Origin: Veillonella absiana
Lineage (GTDB): Bacteria > Bacillota > Negativicutes > Veillonellales > Veillonellaceae
Assembly (NCBI RefSeq): GCF_032970905.1
Contig: NZ_JAWJZA010000005.1
DNA length: 64,000 nt
Reading direction: 5' to 3' (one strand)
Of this stretch, positions 15,819-24,341 are shown in pieces (the first letter of the stretch is position 1; each line of letters begins with the position of its first letter). The translations under genes were made by a program, and so were the position numbers. The notes under the pieces were generated by a model. That model ran no database searches and had not been told where the DNA came from. It saw nothing but the letters and a program-made list of their open reading frames with translations.

Positions 15819-16868
15819 ATGAAACGAATCCATATTAATGCATCCCAATCCTATGATGTCATCATTGAGGAGCACGCATTATCTCGCATAACCGACTATA
15901 TTTTGCCATTAAAAGGTCCATGCCCTGTTATCATCGTCAGTGATGATAATGTGGCTAGCCACTACATGGACACGGTATCTGCGCAATTAACTGAAAAAGG
16001 CTACACCGTTCACCAATACGTTTTCCCACATGGGGAAGAAGAAAAAAATGCTCATCGACTCATCGATTTAGTGGAATTCATGGCCTCTAAATCATTAACA
16101 CGCAAAGACTTACTCATCGCCCTCGGTGGTGGCGTCGTAGGCGATATGGCAGGATTCGCAGCGGCAACGTATTTACGTGGCATCGATTACATCCAAATCC
16201 CAACATCCCTATTATCTGCTGTAGACTCCTCTGTAGGTGGCAAAACGGCTGTTAATTTAGAGGCTGGTAAAAATTTATGGGGTGCGTTTAAACAACCAAT
16301 TTTGGTATTATGCGACCCAACTACTCTTAACACATTACCTCGCGAAGAATGGATTAACGGTTGTGGCGAAGTCATTAAATATGGATTCCTCAATGTACCT
16401 GGACTCTTGACACAATTAGAGCACAAACCGCTCGTTGATCATCCTGACACAGTCAGCGATATCATCGCCCGTTGCGTACAAGCCAAAGCGGACATCGTGG
16501 AACAAGACGAACGCGAAACAGGCGTGCGTGCGTTATTGAATCTAGGGCATACCTTCGGTCATGGCATTGAAAAAGCAACCCATTTTGAAACTCCCCACGG
16601 CAATGCTGTAGCCATCGGCATGATGCTCATGGCCAAAGGCGCCGTATTCATGGACGGCGCTGATCCAGATATGGTGGCTAAATTGCAAACCTTGTTAGAA
16701 GCCCATTACTTACCAACTACCACAAAGGTTACGAAGGCTGAAATTTTAGACGCAGCGAAACACGATAAAAAGAGCCAAGGATCTACTATTAAAATCGTGG
16801 TACCTGTTAGTTATGGTCATGCTAAACTTAAGGTCGTAACCCATGAGGAATTAGCAAATTATTTATAA
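15819..16868 (+). CDS. aroB: 3-dehydroquinate synthase
   Basis: A 349-residue NAD- and metal-dependent enzyme converting DAHP to 3-dehydroquinate. The start is placed at ATG 15819, just after AGGAAGGAAACT; an upstream in-frame start at 15720 would add 33 non-conserved residues. Typical motifs include ALGGGVVGDMAGFAAATYLRG, PTSLLSAVDSSVGGKTAVN, GCGEVIKYG and NLGHTFGHGIE, which together hold NAD contacts and the zinc ligands (Glu and two His). Third gene of the operon, 121 bp after DAHP synthase copy 2. Confidence 0.96.
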   Translation: MKRIHINASQSYDVIIEEHALSRITDYILPLKGPCPVIIVSDDNVASHYMDTVSAQLTEKGYTVHQYVFPHGEEEKNAHRLIDLVEFMASKSLTRKDLLIALGGGVVGDMAGFAAATYLRGIDYIQIPTSLLSAVDSSVGGKTAVNLEAGKNLWGAFKQPILVLCDPTTLNTLPREEWINGCGEVIKYGFLNVPGLLTQLEHKPLVDHPDTVSDIIARCVQAKADIVEQDERETGVRALLNLGHTFGHGIEKATHFETPHGNAVAIGMMLMAKGAVFMDGADPDMVAKLQTLLEAHYLPTTTKVTKAEILDAAKHDKKSQGSTIKIVVPVSYGHAKLKVVTHEELANYL

Positions 16869-16896
16869 TTAGCTGATATTACTAACGCAACATTTA

Positions 16897-16948
16897 CATA
16901 GTAGCTAGTAAAAAGCACTAGAAATCGCCTATTTTACTAGCTACTATG
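16897..16948. repeat. 17-bp perfect inverted repeat between aroB and aroA
   Basis: CATAGTAGCTAGTAAAA (16897-16913) is the exact reverse complement of 16932-16948, with an 18 nt loop. Only a weak T run follows on the plus strand (CGTATTTTAC). It could reduce transcription into aroA, or mark an RNA-processing point. A TATAAT occurs at 16992-16997 without a clear -35. Confidence 0.6.
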
Positions 16949-17013
16949 CGTATTTTACGGTAAAATAAAAGGTATATTACATACTATAGACTATAATTGC
17001 GATCGGAGAACCT

Positions 17014-18282
17014 ATGCACACTGTTACCCCGAAACATATTGGTGGCACCATTCCGGCTATCCCTGCCAAGGCGCATGCCCACCGCGCGCTCATTGCAGCA
17101 GCGTTGGCAACAACACCATCTACTATTTTGTTATCCCGCACATCTAAGGACATTGATGCTACTATGGCATCCCTTCGTGCGTTGGGATCTGCAATTACTT
17201 ACACGGACAACATTATACATGTACACCCTAGCAGCGCCCCATCCGTAGGTGGCATTTTGCCTCACGAATCAGGCACTACATTGCGTCTATTACTGCCCGT
17301 GTCCGCGTCCATCTGCAACCGCGTAGAGGTAGATGCCAAAGGTCGTTTGCCGGATCGTCCATTGGAACCATTATTAGGCGAAATGAAATCCCATGGAGTG
17401 ACTTTCTCCCAAGATAAACCGCCCTTCACTATGTCCGGTAAACTCCAGGCAGGCCATTACAAAATGGTGGGCAATGTGAGCAGTCAATTCTTCTCAGGTT
17501 TATTGCTAGCAGCCCCTCAAATGGGTGAAAGTACCATCGAGAGCGTTGGCACTCTCCAATCTCGTGATTACGTAACATTAACCATCACAACCATGCAGGA
17601 CTTTGGTGTGAAAGTAACTACCACGCCTGCTACAGACACAACAAATGAAACCTTCACCATAGCGAATGATACACATTTCACTGGCCGTGACAATTACCAA
17701 ATCGAAGGAGACTGGTCCAATGCAGCTATCTGGCTCGTAGCCGCAGCTCTCACAGGCAATAGCATTACTATTACGGGCATGAACAAGGACTCTGTTCAAG
17801 CGGATCGTCGCATTATGCAAATCGTTGAGGATGCAGGCTCCACATTGACTTGGAACGGTATGGACCTCACTGTATCTGGCAAGGCAACGAAACCATTGAA
17901 CGTAGATTTAGAACAAATGCCGGATTTACTGCCGGTATTATCCGCCCTCGCTTGTGGCATCGTTGGTGAAAGCTCCTTCACAAAAGGGGCTCGCCTTCGA
18001 CTCAAAGAATCCGACCGTTTAGCGGCTGTAGCACAGTTGGTGACAGATTTAGGCGGTTCCGTTCGCATGGACGGTGACGATTTATATATTACTGGTACAG
18101 GCAGCCTCAAAGGCGGTCAAGTGGACTGCGTCAACGACCATCGCCTCGTTATGGCCGGGGCATTAGCAGCCCTTATTTCTGAAAACCCGGTAATACTCAA
18201 GGATAGCGAAGCCATTACAAAATCCTATCCTGATTTCTTTGATGATTGGAACCTATTAGGAGGTGAAGCCCATGTCATCTAG
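17014..18282 (+). CDS. aroA: 3-phosphoshikimate 1-carboxyvinyltransferase (EPSP synthase)
   Basis: A 422-residue enzyme joining shikimate-3-phosphate and phosphoenolpyruvate. Two inside-out barrel domains are expected. Conserved blocks: N-terminal PAKAHAHRALIAA (K19, R24), ESGTTLRLLLPV, DVDAKGRLPDRPLEPL-like phosphate site, SSQFFSGLLLAAP, LKESDRL and DHRLVMAGALAAL. Two differences from E. coli AroA stand out: the residue after the first lysine is Ala (A20) where Ser normally contacts substrate phosphate, and the proline following the SGTTLR arginine is replaced by Leu. Start ATG 17014 has GGAG upstream. It overlaps aroC by 11 bp, indicating translational coupling. Confidence 0.94.
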   Translation: MHTVTPKHIGGTIPAIPAKAHAHRALIAAALATTPSTILLSRTSKDIDATMASLRALGSAITYTDNIIHVHPSSAPSVGGILPHESGTTLRLLLPVSASICNRVEVDAKGRLPDRPLEPLLGEMKSHGVTFSQDKPPFTMSGKLQAGHYKMVGNVSSQFFSGLLLAAPQMGESTIESVGTLQSRDYVTLTITTMQDFGVKVTTTPATDTTNETFTIANDTHFTGRDNYQIEGDWSNAAIWLVAAALTGNSITITGMNKDSVQADRRIMQIVEDAGSTLTWNGMDLTVSGKATKPLNVDLEQMPDLLPVLSALACGIVGESSFTKGARLRLKESDRLAAVAQLVTDLGGSVRMDGDDLYITGTGSLKGGQVDCVNDHRLVMAGALAALISENPVILKDSEAITKSYPDFFDDWNLLGGEAHVI

Positions 18283-19366
18283 TTTCGGTAAAACAATAAC
18301 AGTCTCTACCTTTGGGGCCTCTCACGGCTATGCCATCGGTGGTATCGTAGATGGATTGCCTTGCGGCTTTCACGTAGATATTGATGAATTAAGAGCTTTC
18401 ATGCGCCGTCGTGCACCCGGTCAAAACCAATTGCAAACACAACGCCGCGAAGCAGATATTCCAGAATTTTTAGCTGGCTTAGTAGATGATATGACTAGTG
18501 GATCCCCACTAGCGTTCATGATTCGCAACACATCTCAACACTCTAGCGACTACAATAATCTACGCGACATCCCTCGCCCATCCCATGCAGATTACACGGC
18601 TCGCGTACGTTATGGCGATATGGTAGATATGCGTGGCGGTGGCCATTTCTCCGCTCGTATTACAGCCCCATTGTGCGTAGCTGGTGGCATCGCCCTTCAA
18701 ATTCTTCGTTCTAAAGGCATTCATGTGCATGCTCATTTGAAACAAGTGGGCACCATTCAAGACGCGCCTATCAATTTGGCAAATCCTGATATGGATACTA
18801 TCAAGGCCGTATCCAGTGAACCTATTGCCATGGTGGATGCGGCGAAGCGCAAAGAAGTAGAAGATTTGGTATACAAACTCAAATCCGATGGTGATTCCAC
18901 AGGCGGTATCGTTGAGGTATTCGCTACTGGTCTACCTGTAGGTATTGGTAATCCAAACTTTGATGGCATTGAAAACCGTTTGGCTCGCACCGCATTCGGT
19001 GTGCCTGCTATTAAGGGCGTATCCTTCGGTAGCGGTTTCGAGGGTTGTAGTAGCTTGGGATCTTTGCAGAACGATGCTTTCACCATGGACGGTGACGTTG
19101 TGAAAACAACGACAAACAATAGCGGTGGCATCCAAGGCGGTATTACCAATGGTATGCCTCTTGTCATGCAAGTTGGCATAAAACCAACTGCCTCCATTTA
19201 TACAGAACAAAATTCTGTGTCCCTATCCGCGAAAGAGCCTACAAAACTCGTTATCAAAGGACGCCACGATCCATGCGTAGCCCTCCGTGCCGTATCAATT
19301 ATCGAGGCCGTCACAGCCCTCGTGTTATTAGATTTTTTAGGAGAAGTTGACCATGAACTTAGATGA
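18272..19366 (+). CDS. aroC: Chorismate synthase
   Basis: A 364-residue FMN-dependent lyase making chorismate from EPSP. The start is ATG 18272 with AGGAGGTGAAGCCC upstream inside aroA; the GTG nine bases earlier is part of that site. Family signatures are visible: FGASHGYAIGGIVDGLP at the N-terminus, RRAPGQNQLQTQRREAD, and the GDSTGGIVEV block. It is slightly longer than average but complete. It overlaps aroA upstream and pheA downstream (14 bp), so the three are translationally coupled. Confidence 0.96.
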   Translation: MSSSFGKTITVSTFGASHGYAIGGIVDGLPCGFHVDIDELRAFMRRRAPGQNQLQTQRREADIPEFLAGLVDDMTSGSPLAFMIRNTSQHSSDYNNLRDIPRPSHADYTARVRYGDMVDMRGGGHFSARITAPLCVAGGIALQILRSKGIHVHAHLKQVGTIQDAPINLANPDMDTIKAVSSEPIAMVDAAKRKEVEDLVYKLKSDGDSTGGIVEVFATGLPVGIGNPNFDGIENRLARTAFGVPAIKGVSFGSGFEGCSSLGSLQNDAFTMDGDVVKTTTNNSGGIQGGITNGMPLVMQVGIKPTASIYTEQNSVSLSAKEPTKLVIKGRHDPCVALRAVSIIEAVTALVLLDFLGEVDHELR

Positions 19367-20495
19367 AGTGCGCGTTAAGATTAACGACATTAACGACAAA
19401 ATGTTAGACCTATTCAAACAACGAATGGTACTTTCAAAAGATGTAGCTGACGCAAAACGTTCCATGGGCAAAGCCGTGTACGATGCGAAACGAGAACGAG
19501 AAATCCTCGATAAAGTAACCATCGATGCAGGTCCAGAATTCGACATCTATGCTCGTCGATTCTTCGAAAATCTATTCAGCCTCAGCCGCACATACCAAGC
19601 GGAACAGTTATTCCACGAAACAGAATTTAGTATGGCCATCAAAAAGGCTGTTGAATCGTCCCCAAATTTACCACCACAACGTGGTAGCGTAGCATGCGCT
19701 GGCGAATTTGGTTGCAATACACAAATAGCGTGCGATAAATTGTTGCCATTCAGCCAGATTCTATTCGTCAACGATTTTAAAGCCGTATTCAGCGCCGTTG
19801 ACCAAGGTCTTTGCCAATTCGGCGTATTACCTATCGAAAACAGTTCTAACGGTTCCGTGAAAGAAGTGTATGACCTACTTGATCAACACGATTGCTACAT
19901 CGTGCGTGGTACACGACTCTGGATTTCTCATGATTTAATGGCAAAAAAAGGCATTAAATTAGAGGATATCCATACCATTTATTCCCATCCACAAGCACTT
20001 GGCCAATGTCAAATATTCTTGAATAATCTTGGGGCCAATGTAAAATTGGAACCCTACAGCAATACCGCAGAGGCTGCTAAGATGGTATCCGAAAGCGACG
20101 ATCCTGGCATCGCTGCTGTAGCGCCACCACAATGTGCAGAACTCTACACATTGCAAACATTAGCGAAAAATATACAAAACAGCGATAACAACTATACTCG
20201 CTTCATTTGTATTTCCAAGAAACTCGCTATCTATCCTGGTTCTAATAAAATCAGCATTATTACATCCGCTAGTCACACACCAGGTGGACTCAGCTCCTTA
20301 TTAACGAAATTCTCCAACGTAGGCATCAATCTTACAAAACTGGAGAGCCGTCCTATTCAAGGTCATAATTTTGAATTTCTATTCTACCTTGATCTTGAGG
20401 CGTCCCTCTTCGACGAAAAGGTAACGGCATTATTATCCGAGTTACATGAATCTCAAGAAAAATTCAGATTATTAGGTAATTATCCAGAAAATTAG
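19353..20495 (+). CDS. pheA: Bifunctional chorismate mutase / prephenate dehydratase (P-protein)
   Basis: A 380-residue fusion. Residues 1-~85 are an AroQ chorismate mutase (LDEVRVKINDINDKMLDLF, KRSMGKAVYDAKRE). Residues ~105-285 are the dehydratase with PIENSSNGSV and the NNYTRF catalytic Thr-Arg-Phe. The C-terminal ACT domain contains TPGGLSSLL and KLESRP, the phenylalanine-binding elements, so end-product inhibition by Phe is expected. Start is ATG 19353 after TAGGAG; a TTG two codons earlier is less likely. The dehydratase start (VACAGEFGCNTQIA) departs from the usual GPEGT-like sequence. Being in the aro operon, it explains why the leader is rich in Phe codons. Confidence 0.94.
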   Translation: MNLDEVRVKINDINDKMLDLFKQRMVLSKDVADAKRSMGKAVYDAKREREILDKVTIDAGPEFDIYARRFFENLFSLSRTYQAEQLFHETEFSMAIKKAVESSPNLPPQRGSVACAGEFGCNTQIACDKLLPFSQILFVNDFKAVFSAVDQGLCQFGVLPIENSSNGSVKEVYDLLDQHDCYIVRGTRLWISHDLMAKKGIKLEDIHTIYSHPQALGQCQIFLNNLGANVKLEPYSNTAEAAKMVSESDDPGIAAVAPPQCAELYTLQTLAKNIQNSDNNYTRFICISKKLAIYPGSNKISIITSASHTPGGLSSLLTKFSNVGINLTKLESRPIQGHNFEFLFYLDLEASLFDEKVTALLSELHESQEKFRLLGNYPEN

Positions 20496-20506
20496 GAGGT
20501 ATAACT

Positions 20507-21751
20507 ATGAAATACGGTCTTTTAGGACAACAACTAATACATAGTTACTCTCCTCGTATCCATCATACGTTAGGTACCACCGATTACGGGCTTGTAGAGC
20601 AAAATCCAAAACAGGTAGATACCTTCTTGGATACAACAGATATGATAGGCCTAAACGTTACCATACCTTATAAGGAAGTGGCCTTAGCACATTGTAATCA
20701 TATTTCACAAATCGCTGAGCGCATCGGTTGCATCAATACTATGGTAAAACGCGATGGTACTTGGTTCGGTGATAACACGGATTACAATGGAGTTATCTAC
20801 GCTCTACGATATGCCAATATTTCTGTGGACCGCAAACAATGCCTCATCCTCGGCGATGGCGCGACCTCTAAAACGGTTCATGTGGCCCTCGAAGACCTTG
20901 GTGCATCTGATATCATTCATATTTCTCGTCATAATCACCCAACCTACGGTGACCTTCAAGACTATTATGAAAGCGCCGCTATCATCATCAACGCCACTCC
21001 TGTTGGCATGTATCCACATTGCCCTAAAAATCTAATCAACCTGACACTATTTAAAAATTTATCTGGTGTAATGGACTTGATTTACAATCCGCTCCGTACG
21101 AATCTCTTGATTCAAGCAGAGCGCATGGGTATTCCTTACGTAGATGGGTTACCAATGCTCGTAGCACAAGCCGTCCACTCCTCCAATTTATTCCACAACA
21201 CAGAGCTTAACGATGATCATATTGAACCGATACTTCAAGACTTGTATAAAGAAACGGAAAATATTATTCTCATCGGTATGCCTGGAGTTGGTAAAACAAC
21301 AGTAGGAAAAGAACTTAGCCGTATCCTTTGCCGTCCTTTCGTGGACTGTGATGCAGAGATTACTAATGAAATTGGTCATATAGCGACGTTTATCGATACA
21401 CATGGAGAGCAAGCCTTCCGACAAGTAGAATCTGCCGTTATCGAGCGATTAGGCAAAGAAAAAGGTTACATCATATCCACCGGTGGTGGCTGTGTAACCA
21501 TTGCAGAAAACTTTGCACCCCTTCGCCAAAACGGGCGTATGTACCAACTAACACAACCTATCGAATCCCTCGATACCAAAGGACGCCCTCTCTCCCGCGG
21601 TGGCCTCGATCGTCTTCGCGAGCTAGAACGGGTACGCACACCAATGTACAAGTCCTTTGCCCAATGTATCATCAAACATCGTAGAGATGAAGTAGAGTCT
21701 TCCAGCAATATCTTGAATGACTTCTATGGGAATATAGAAAAGAGGAATTAA
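20507..21751 (+). CDS. Shikimate dehydrogenase / shikimate kinase fusion
   Basis: A 414-residue protein joining two consecutive shikimate-pathway enzymes. Residues 1-~245 are an AroE-type NADP shikimate dehydrogenase: SYSPRIHH substrate serines, NVTIPYKE with catalytic K56, and GDNTDYNG with D92. Residues ~250-405 are AroK: Walker A GMPGVGKTT (257-265), shikimate-binding D280-C-D282, STGGG and the RPLSRGG lid arginines. No stop or ribosome site separates the halves. The dehydrogenase half lacks a canonical GAGGA nucleotide loop, showing ILGDGATS instead. Last gene of the aro operon, 11 bp after pheA with AGGAGG. Substrate channelling is possible but unproven. Confidence 0.92.
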   Translation: MKYGLLGQQLIHSYSPRIHHTLGTTDYGLVEQNPKQVDTFLDTTDMIGLNVTIPYKEVALAHCNHISQIAERIGCINTMVKRDGTWFGDNTDYNGVIYALRYANISVDRKQCLILGDGATSKTVHVALEDLGASDIIHISRHNHPTYGDLQDYYESAAIIINATPVGMYPHCPKNLINLTLFKNLSGVMDLIYNPLRTNLLIQAERMGIPYVDGLPMLVAQAVHSSNLFHNTELNDDHIEPILQDLYKETENIILIGMPGVGKTTVGKELSRILCRPFVDCDAEITNEIGHIATFIDTHGEQAFRQVESAVIERLGKEKGYIISTGGGCVTIAENFAPLRQNGRMYQLTQPIESLDTKGRPLSRGGLDRLRELERVRTPMYKSFAQCIIKHRRDEVESSSNILNDFYGNIEKRN

Positions 21752-21834
21752 TTTTCTTATGGAGCTCGACGGGTTCTAATACATTAAATCGAAATCTACA
21801 GCCCCTTGAATTTAATTCATTACGAGCATGTAAA

Positions 21835-21889
21835 AGAGCGTGGTAAAAACTCTTGTAGCTCAGTGTTGCTACAGTTTTTACCACGCTCT
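21835..21889 (+). terminator. Terminator hairpin of the aro operon
   Basis: AGAGCGTGGTAAAAAC (21835-21850) pairs perfectly with 21874-21889. The inner TGTAGC/GCTACA extends the stem. It lies ~85 bp after the last operon gene; the following run is ATTT only. Confidence 0.7.
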
Positions 21890-21902
21890 ATTTGCGTATT
21901 TG

Positions 21903-21953
21903 AAAAGCCTAGCGTAAAGGAAGTATTACCAGTACTTCACACGTTAGGCTTTT
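21903..21953. terminator. Second hairpin in the aro/aroD intergenic region
   Basis: AAAAGCCTAGCGT pairs with ACGTTAGGCTTTT (one wobble), with an inner GAAGTA/TACTTC. T runs flank both sides, so it could serve either strand. The remaining 21954-22144 shows no further structure or gene. Confidence 0.6.
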
Positions 21954-22144
21954 CTAATTTAGCGATTTTTAGATGAGCCTAGCGCTAACGACACACTAGG
22001 AACTCTCTTCGTACTTTTATTATAATATACAGCCTGATTCTGTTTAGAGAATTCTAGCTAGAATCAATCCCTTTAAATCGTACTTACATGAATCGTTAAT
22101 TTTAGATTCAGCCTAATACATTATGACCAACCTAAGTCTCTAAA

Positions 22145-22906
22145 TTACTTATCCACTGTCTCCAAAATCGCCTTCAATTTATGCACTTCCACTTGACCCG
22201 GTGCAGAGCTTTGTTTTGCTGCACCAAAGGTTAATGCATTGCCAAACACGCTCCCACAAGTCCGCGTAACCACGCCTAGTTGCCCCATAGCCATTGTGAT
22301 AAGTGGTTCATCAGGATATTGTGATTTTACTTGTTCGGTAGCCTGTAATACAGTGAGTACATCGCTAGGGGATTGTGGCATACAAGCCAATTTTGCTACA
22401 TCTGCACCAGCTTGTTTCATGCCGACTAAACGGCCTTTAATATCATCCAATGCTGGTGTTTTATGAAAGTCATGATTACTCATCACCACTGTGACACCAT
22501 GCTTATGAGCCAATGCCACCGTTTTTGTCATATGCTCACGATGTTCTGTGTCGTCAAAGAAATATTCGATATCGATAGCATCCACAAAGCCGGTTGGGAT
22601 AATTTGATCGAGCATGTTGAAATAATCCTCTACGGAAATTTCACGCTCGCCCCCTTCTTGTTTCGTACGCCACGTAAACAAGAGGCCTTTGTTGCCGATA
22701 GCAGGTTTTACTATCTTCAACAATTCCAAAATACTTGTAACAGATTCGGCGCTTTCATAAAAATCAATGCGCAATTCCACCACATCACATGGCAACTCGC
22801 GAATGTACTCGCACTCTGCCAAAATATCTGCCGTCGTTTTGCCCACCATAGGCACGGCAATTTTCGTCACGCCATCACCAAGAAGAGCCGGTCCGATTGA
22901 AACCAT
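22145..22906 (-). CDS. aroD: 3-dehydroquinate dehydratase, type I
   Basis: A 253-residue Schiff-base dehydroquinase. The catalytic pair can be read: H145 in SNHDFH and K172 in VAKLACM, with substrate residues in VVELRIDF and TMAMGQLG. It supplies the one shikimate step missing from the aro operon on the opposite strand. Start ATG 22906 has GAGGTGA upstream. It lies 22 bp after a second shikimate dehydrogenase gene; E. coli has the same ydiB-aroD arrangement. Its transcription is independent of the Phe/Tyr attenuator. Confidence 0.95.
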   Translation of the reverse strand: MVSIGPALLGDGVTKIAVPMVGKTTADILAECEYIRELPCDVVELRIDFYESAESVTSILELLKIVKPAIGNKGLLFTWRTKQEGGEREISVEDYFNMLDQIIPTGFVDAIDIEYFFDDTEHREHMTKTVALAHKHGVTVVMSNHDFHKTPALDDIKGRLVGMKQAGADVAKLACMPQSPSDVLTVLQATEQVKSQYPDEPLITMAMGQLGVVTRTCGSVFGNALTFGAAKQSSAPGQVEVHKLKAILETVDK

Positions 22907-22928
22907 AGGTCACCTCAAATACAGTCAA

Positions 22929-23807
22929 TTAGAAAATAATTTCCTTAATGAAATCCGTCGGCATATCTTCACCAGTCCAGATTTTGAAAGCCTCTGCACC
23001 TTGCCAGAGCATCATGCCCATACCATTGCAATGAGGACAACCGACCTCTTTGGCCCAGCTCAAGAATTTAGTCTCCCGAGGCGCATACACAACATCCATC
23101 ACGAACAAGTCAGGACGAAGGAATGATTTGTCAGGCACTGGTGTTACGTCCTCAATCGGTTTCATACCGCAAGACGTAGCATCAATCAAAATATCGCTGC
23201 TGTCGATAGACGCGCGCACCGCATCAAGATCCGCCAAATCACCGATAGTCACTTTGCAATTTGTGCGTTCCGTTAATTTTTGAACCGTCGCTTCGCCGTT
23301 AGCGTAGAATTCATCCTTACGGTTAAAGATACGAATTTCAGACACCCCATCAAGGGCTGCTTGTACCTGGATAGCCGTCGCTGCACCGCCAGCACCGAAG
23401 ACAGTCATGATTTTACCTTTGTAATCCACACCCGCTTCTTCGAGGGCTTTCATCGCCCCTGTACCATCCGTAATCGTGCCAGTGAGGACGCCATTATTAT
23501 TCACAACCGTGTTCACAGCGCCAATAATTTGCGCCGCCGGCGTCAATTCATCAAGATATTGCGTAATCGCCACCTTGTTCGGCATGGACACATTCCAGCC
23601 GCGCACGCCCATAGCACGCAGGCCTTTCACAGTGTCCTCCAGCGTCTCATTATCCACCTCGAACACCACGTACACATAATCAAGGCCCAATTTTTTGAAA
23701 GCCTCATTATGCATCGTCGGAGACATGCTATGACGAATCGGCTTTGCAATCAACCCGATTAACTCTGTATGACCCGTAACACGCTCTGTAACTGGAATAG
23801 AACCCAT
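22929..23807 (-). CDS. Quinate/shikimate dehydrogenase, YdiB-like
   Basis: A 292-residue dehydrogenase. The start is ATG 23807 with AGGAGG 4-5 nt upstream; the longer frame to 23843 is rejected. Compared with E. coli YdiB it shares IGL.A.PIRHS.SP, VSMPNK (K78), FEVDN, AINT/AVNT, FNRKDEF and LLWQGAE-like blocks, more than with biosynthetic AroE. YdiB uses NAD or NADP and accepts quinate as well as shikimate. The presence of the AroE-AroK fusion in the aro operon makes this a second enzyme. It is co-transcribed with aroD, so the pair could run quinate or shikimate catabolism or back up biosynthesis. The choice is inferred, not shown. Confidence 0.88.
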   Translation of the reverse strand: MGSIPVTERVTGHTELIGLIAKPIRHSMSPTMHNEAFKKLGLDYVYVVFEVDNETLEDTVKGLRAMGVRGWNVSMPNKVAITQYLDELTPAAQIIGAVNTVVNNNGVLTGTITDGTGAMKALEEAGVDYKGKIMTVFGAGGAATAIQVQAALDGVSEIRIFNRKDEFYANGEATVQKLTERTNCKVTIGDLADLDAVRASIDSSDILIDATSCGMKPIEDVTPVPDKSFLRPDLFVMDVVYAPRETKFLSWAKEVGCPHCNGMGMMLWQGAEAFKIWTGEDMPTDFIKEIIF

Positions 23808-24272
23808 AAATCCTCCTATAGTATCACAAACCAATCCATCCACCCACGTTTTACATAACCGCGTTGGCGAATGTCAATTTGTGAAAGTACTCAATCTAAA
23901 CCCTTTTTTCTCTATTTTTATCTACCATGAACTCATCCACACGAAATAATATATCAATTCCATTGATATATTTCTCTTTGCAATTACGCTCATCTATAGA
24001 TAAAATCTATAGAATTTATTATAACAAATTAGACTTTAAACCTCTAGCAAAAATACTCAGAACACTATCTAAACTATGTAATTTTATATCCTGCACCCAC
24101 AATATTACATCTCCCTCGCTCGTGAAATGAACGGGGCACCCCCCCTCTCCTCCCACGTATATGGACATCACTTACGTGTTTTACGTGGCGCACACTCGTT
24201 AGAATGTTGTATCTTTATCTAAATGACACCAATGCCTTATCTGAGGCGTGATGTGGGCGCCTTCTTCACGCA
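23808..24272. other. AT-rich intergenic region
   Basis: About 465 bp between the YdiB-like gene and the next hairpin. A 67-codon plus-strand frame at 23927-24130 has no ribosome site and a composition like the surrounding AT-rich DNA, so it is not called. The promoter of the aroE-aroD pair should be at the left end. No repeat or RNA gene was recognised. Confidence 0.4.
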
Positions 24273-24335
24273 AAAATGCACAGAGGGGTTCTCGTAGCGC
24301 CCTCAAAGTCGCGAGAGAACCCCTCTGTGCATTTT
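24273..24335 (-). terminator. Long hairpin after the MFS gene
   Basis: AAAATGCACAGAGGGGTTCT (from 24273) pairs with the segment ending at 24335, a 22 bp stem with a ~17 nt loop. It starts 7 bp past the MFS stop. Read on the minus strand it ends in TTTTTG. Confidence 0.75.
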
Positions 24336-24341
24336 ACCCCG

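Noticed and set aside
23927..24130. 67-codon plus-strand frame
   Set aside because: No ribosome site, AT-rich composition like the surrounding intergenic DNA, no recognisable family.
24273..24335. Possible fifth member of the internal-loop hairpin family (CGACTT in the loop)
   Set aside because: The motif is in the opposite orientation relative to the upstream gene and lacks the TCCGAA half and inner stem, so it was left as an ordinary terminator.
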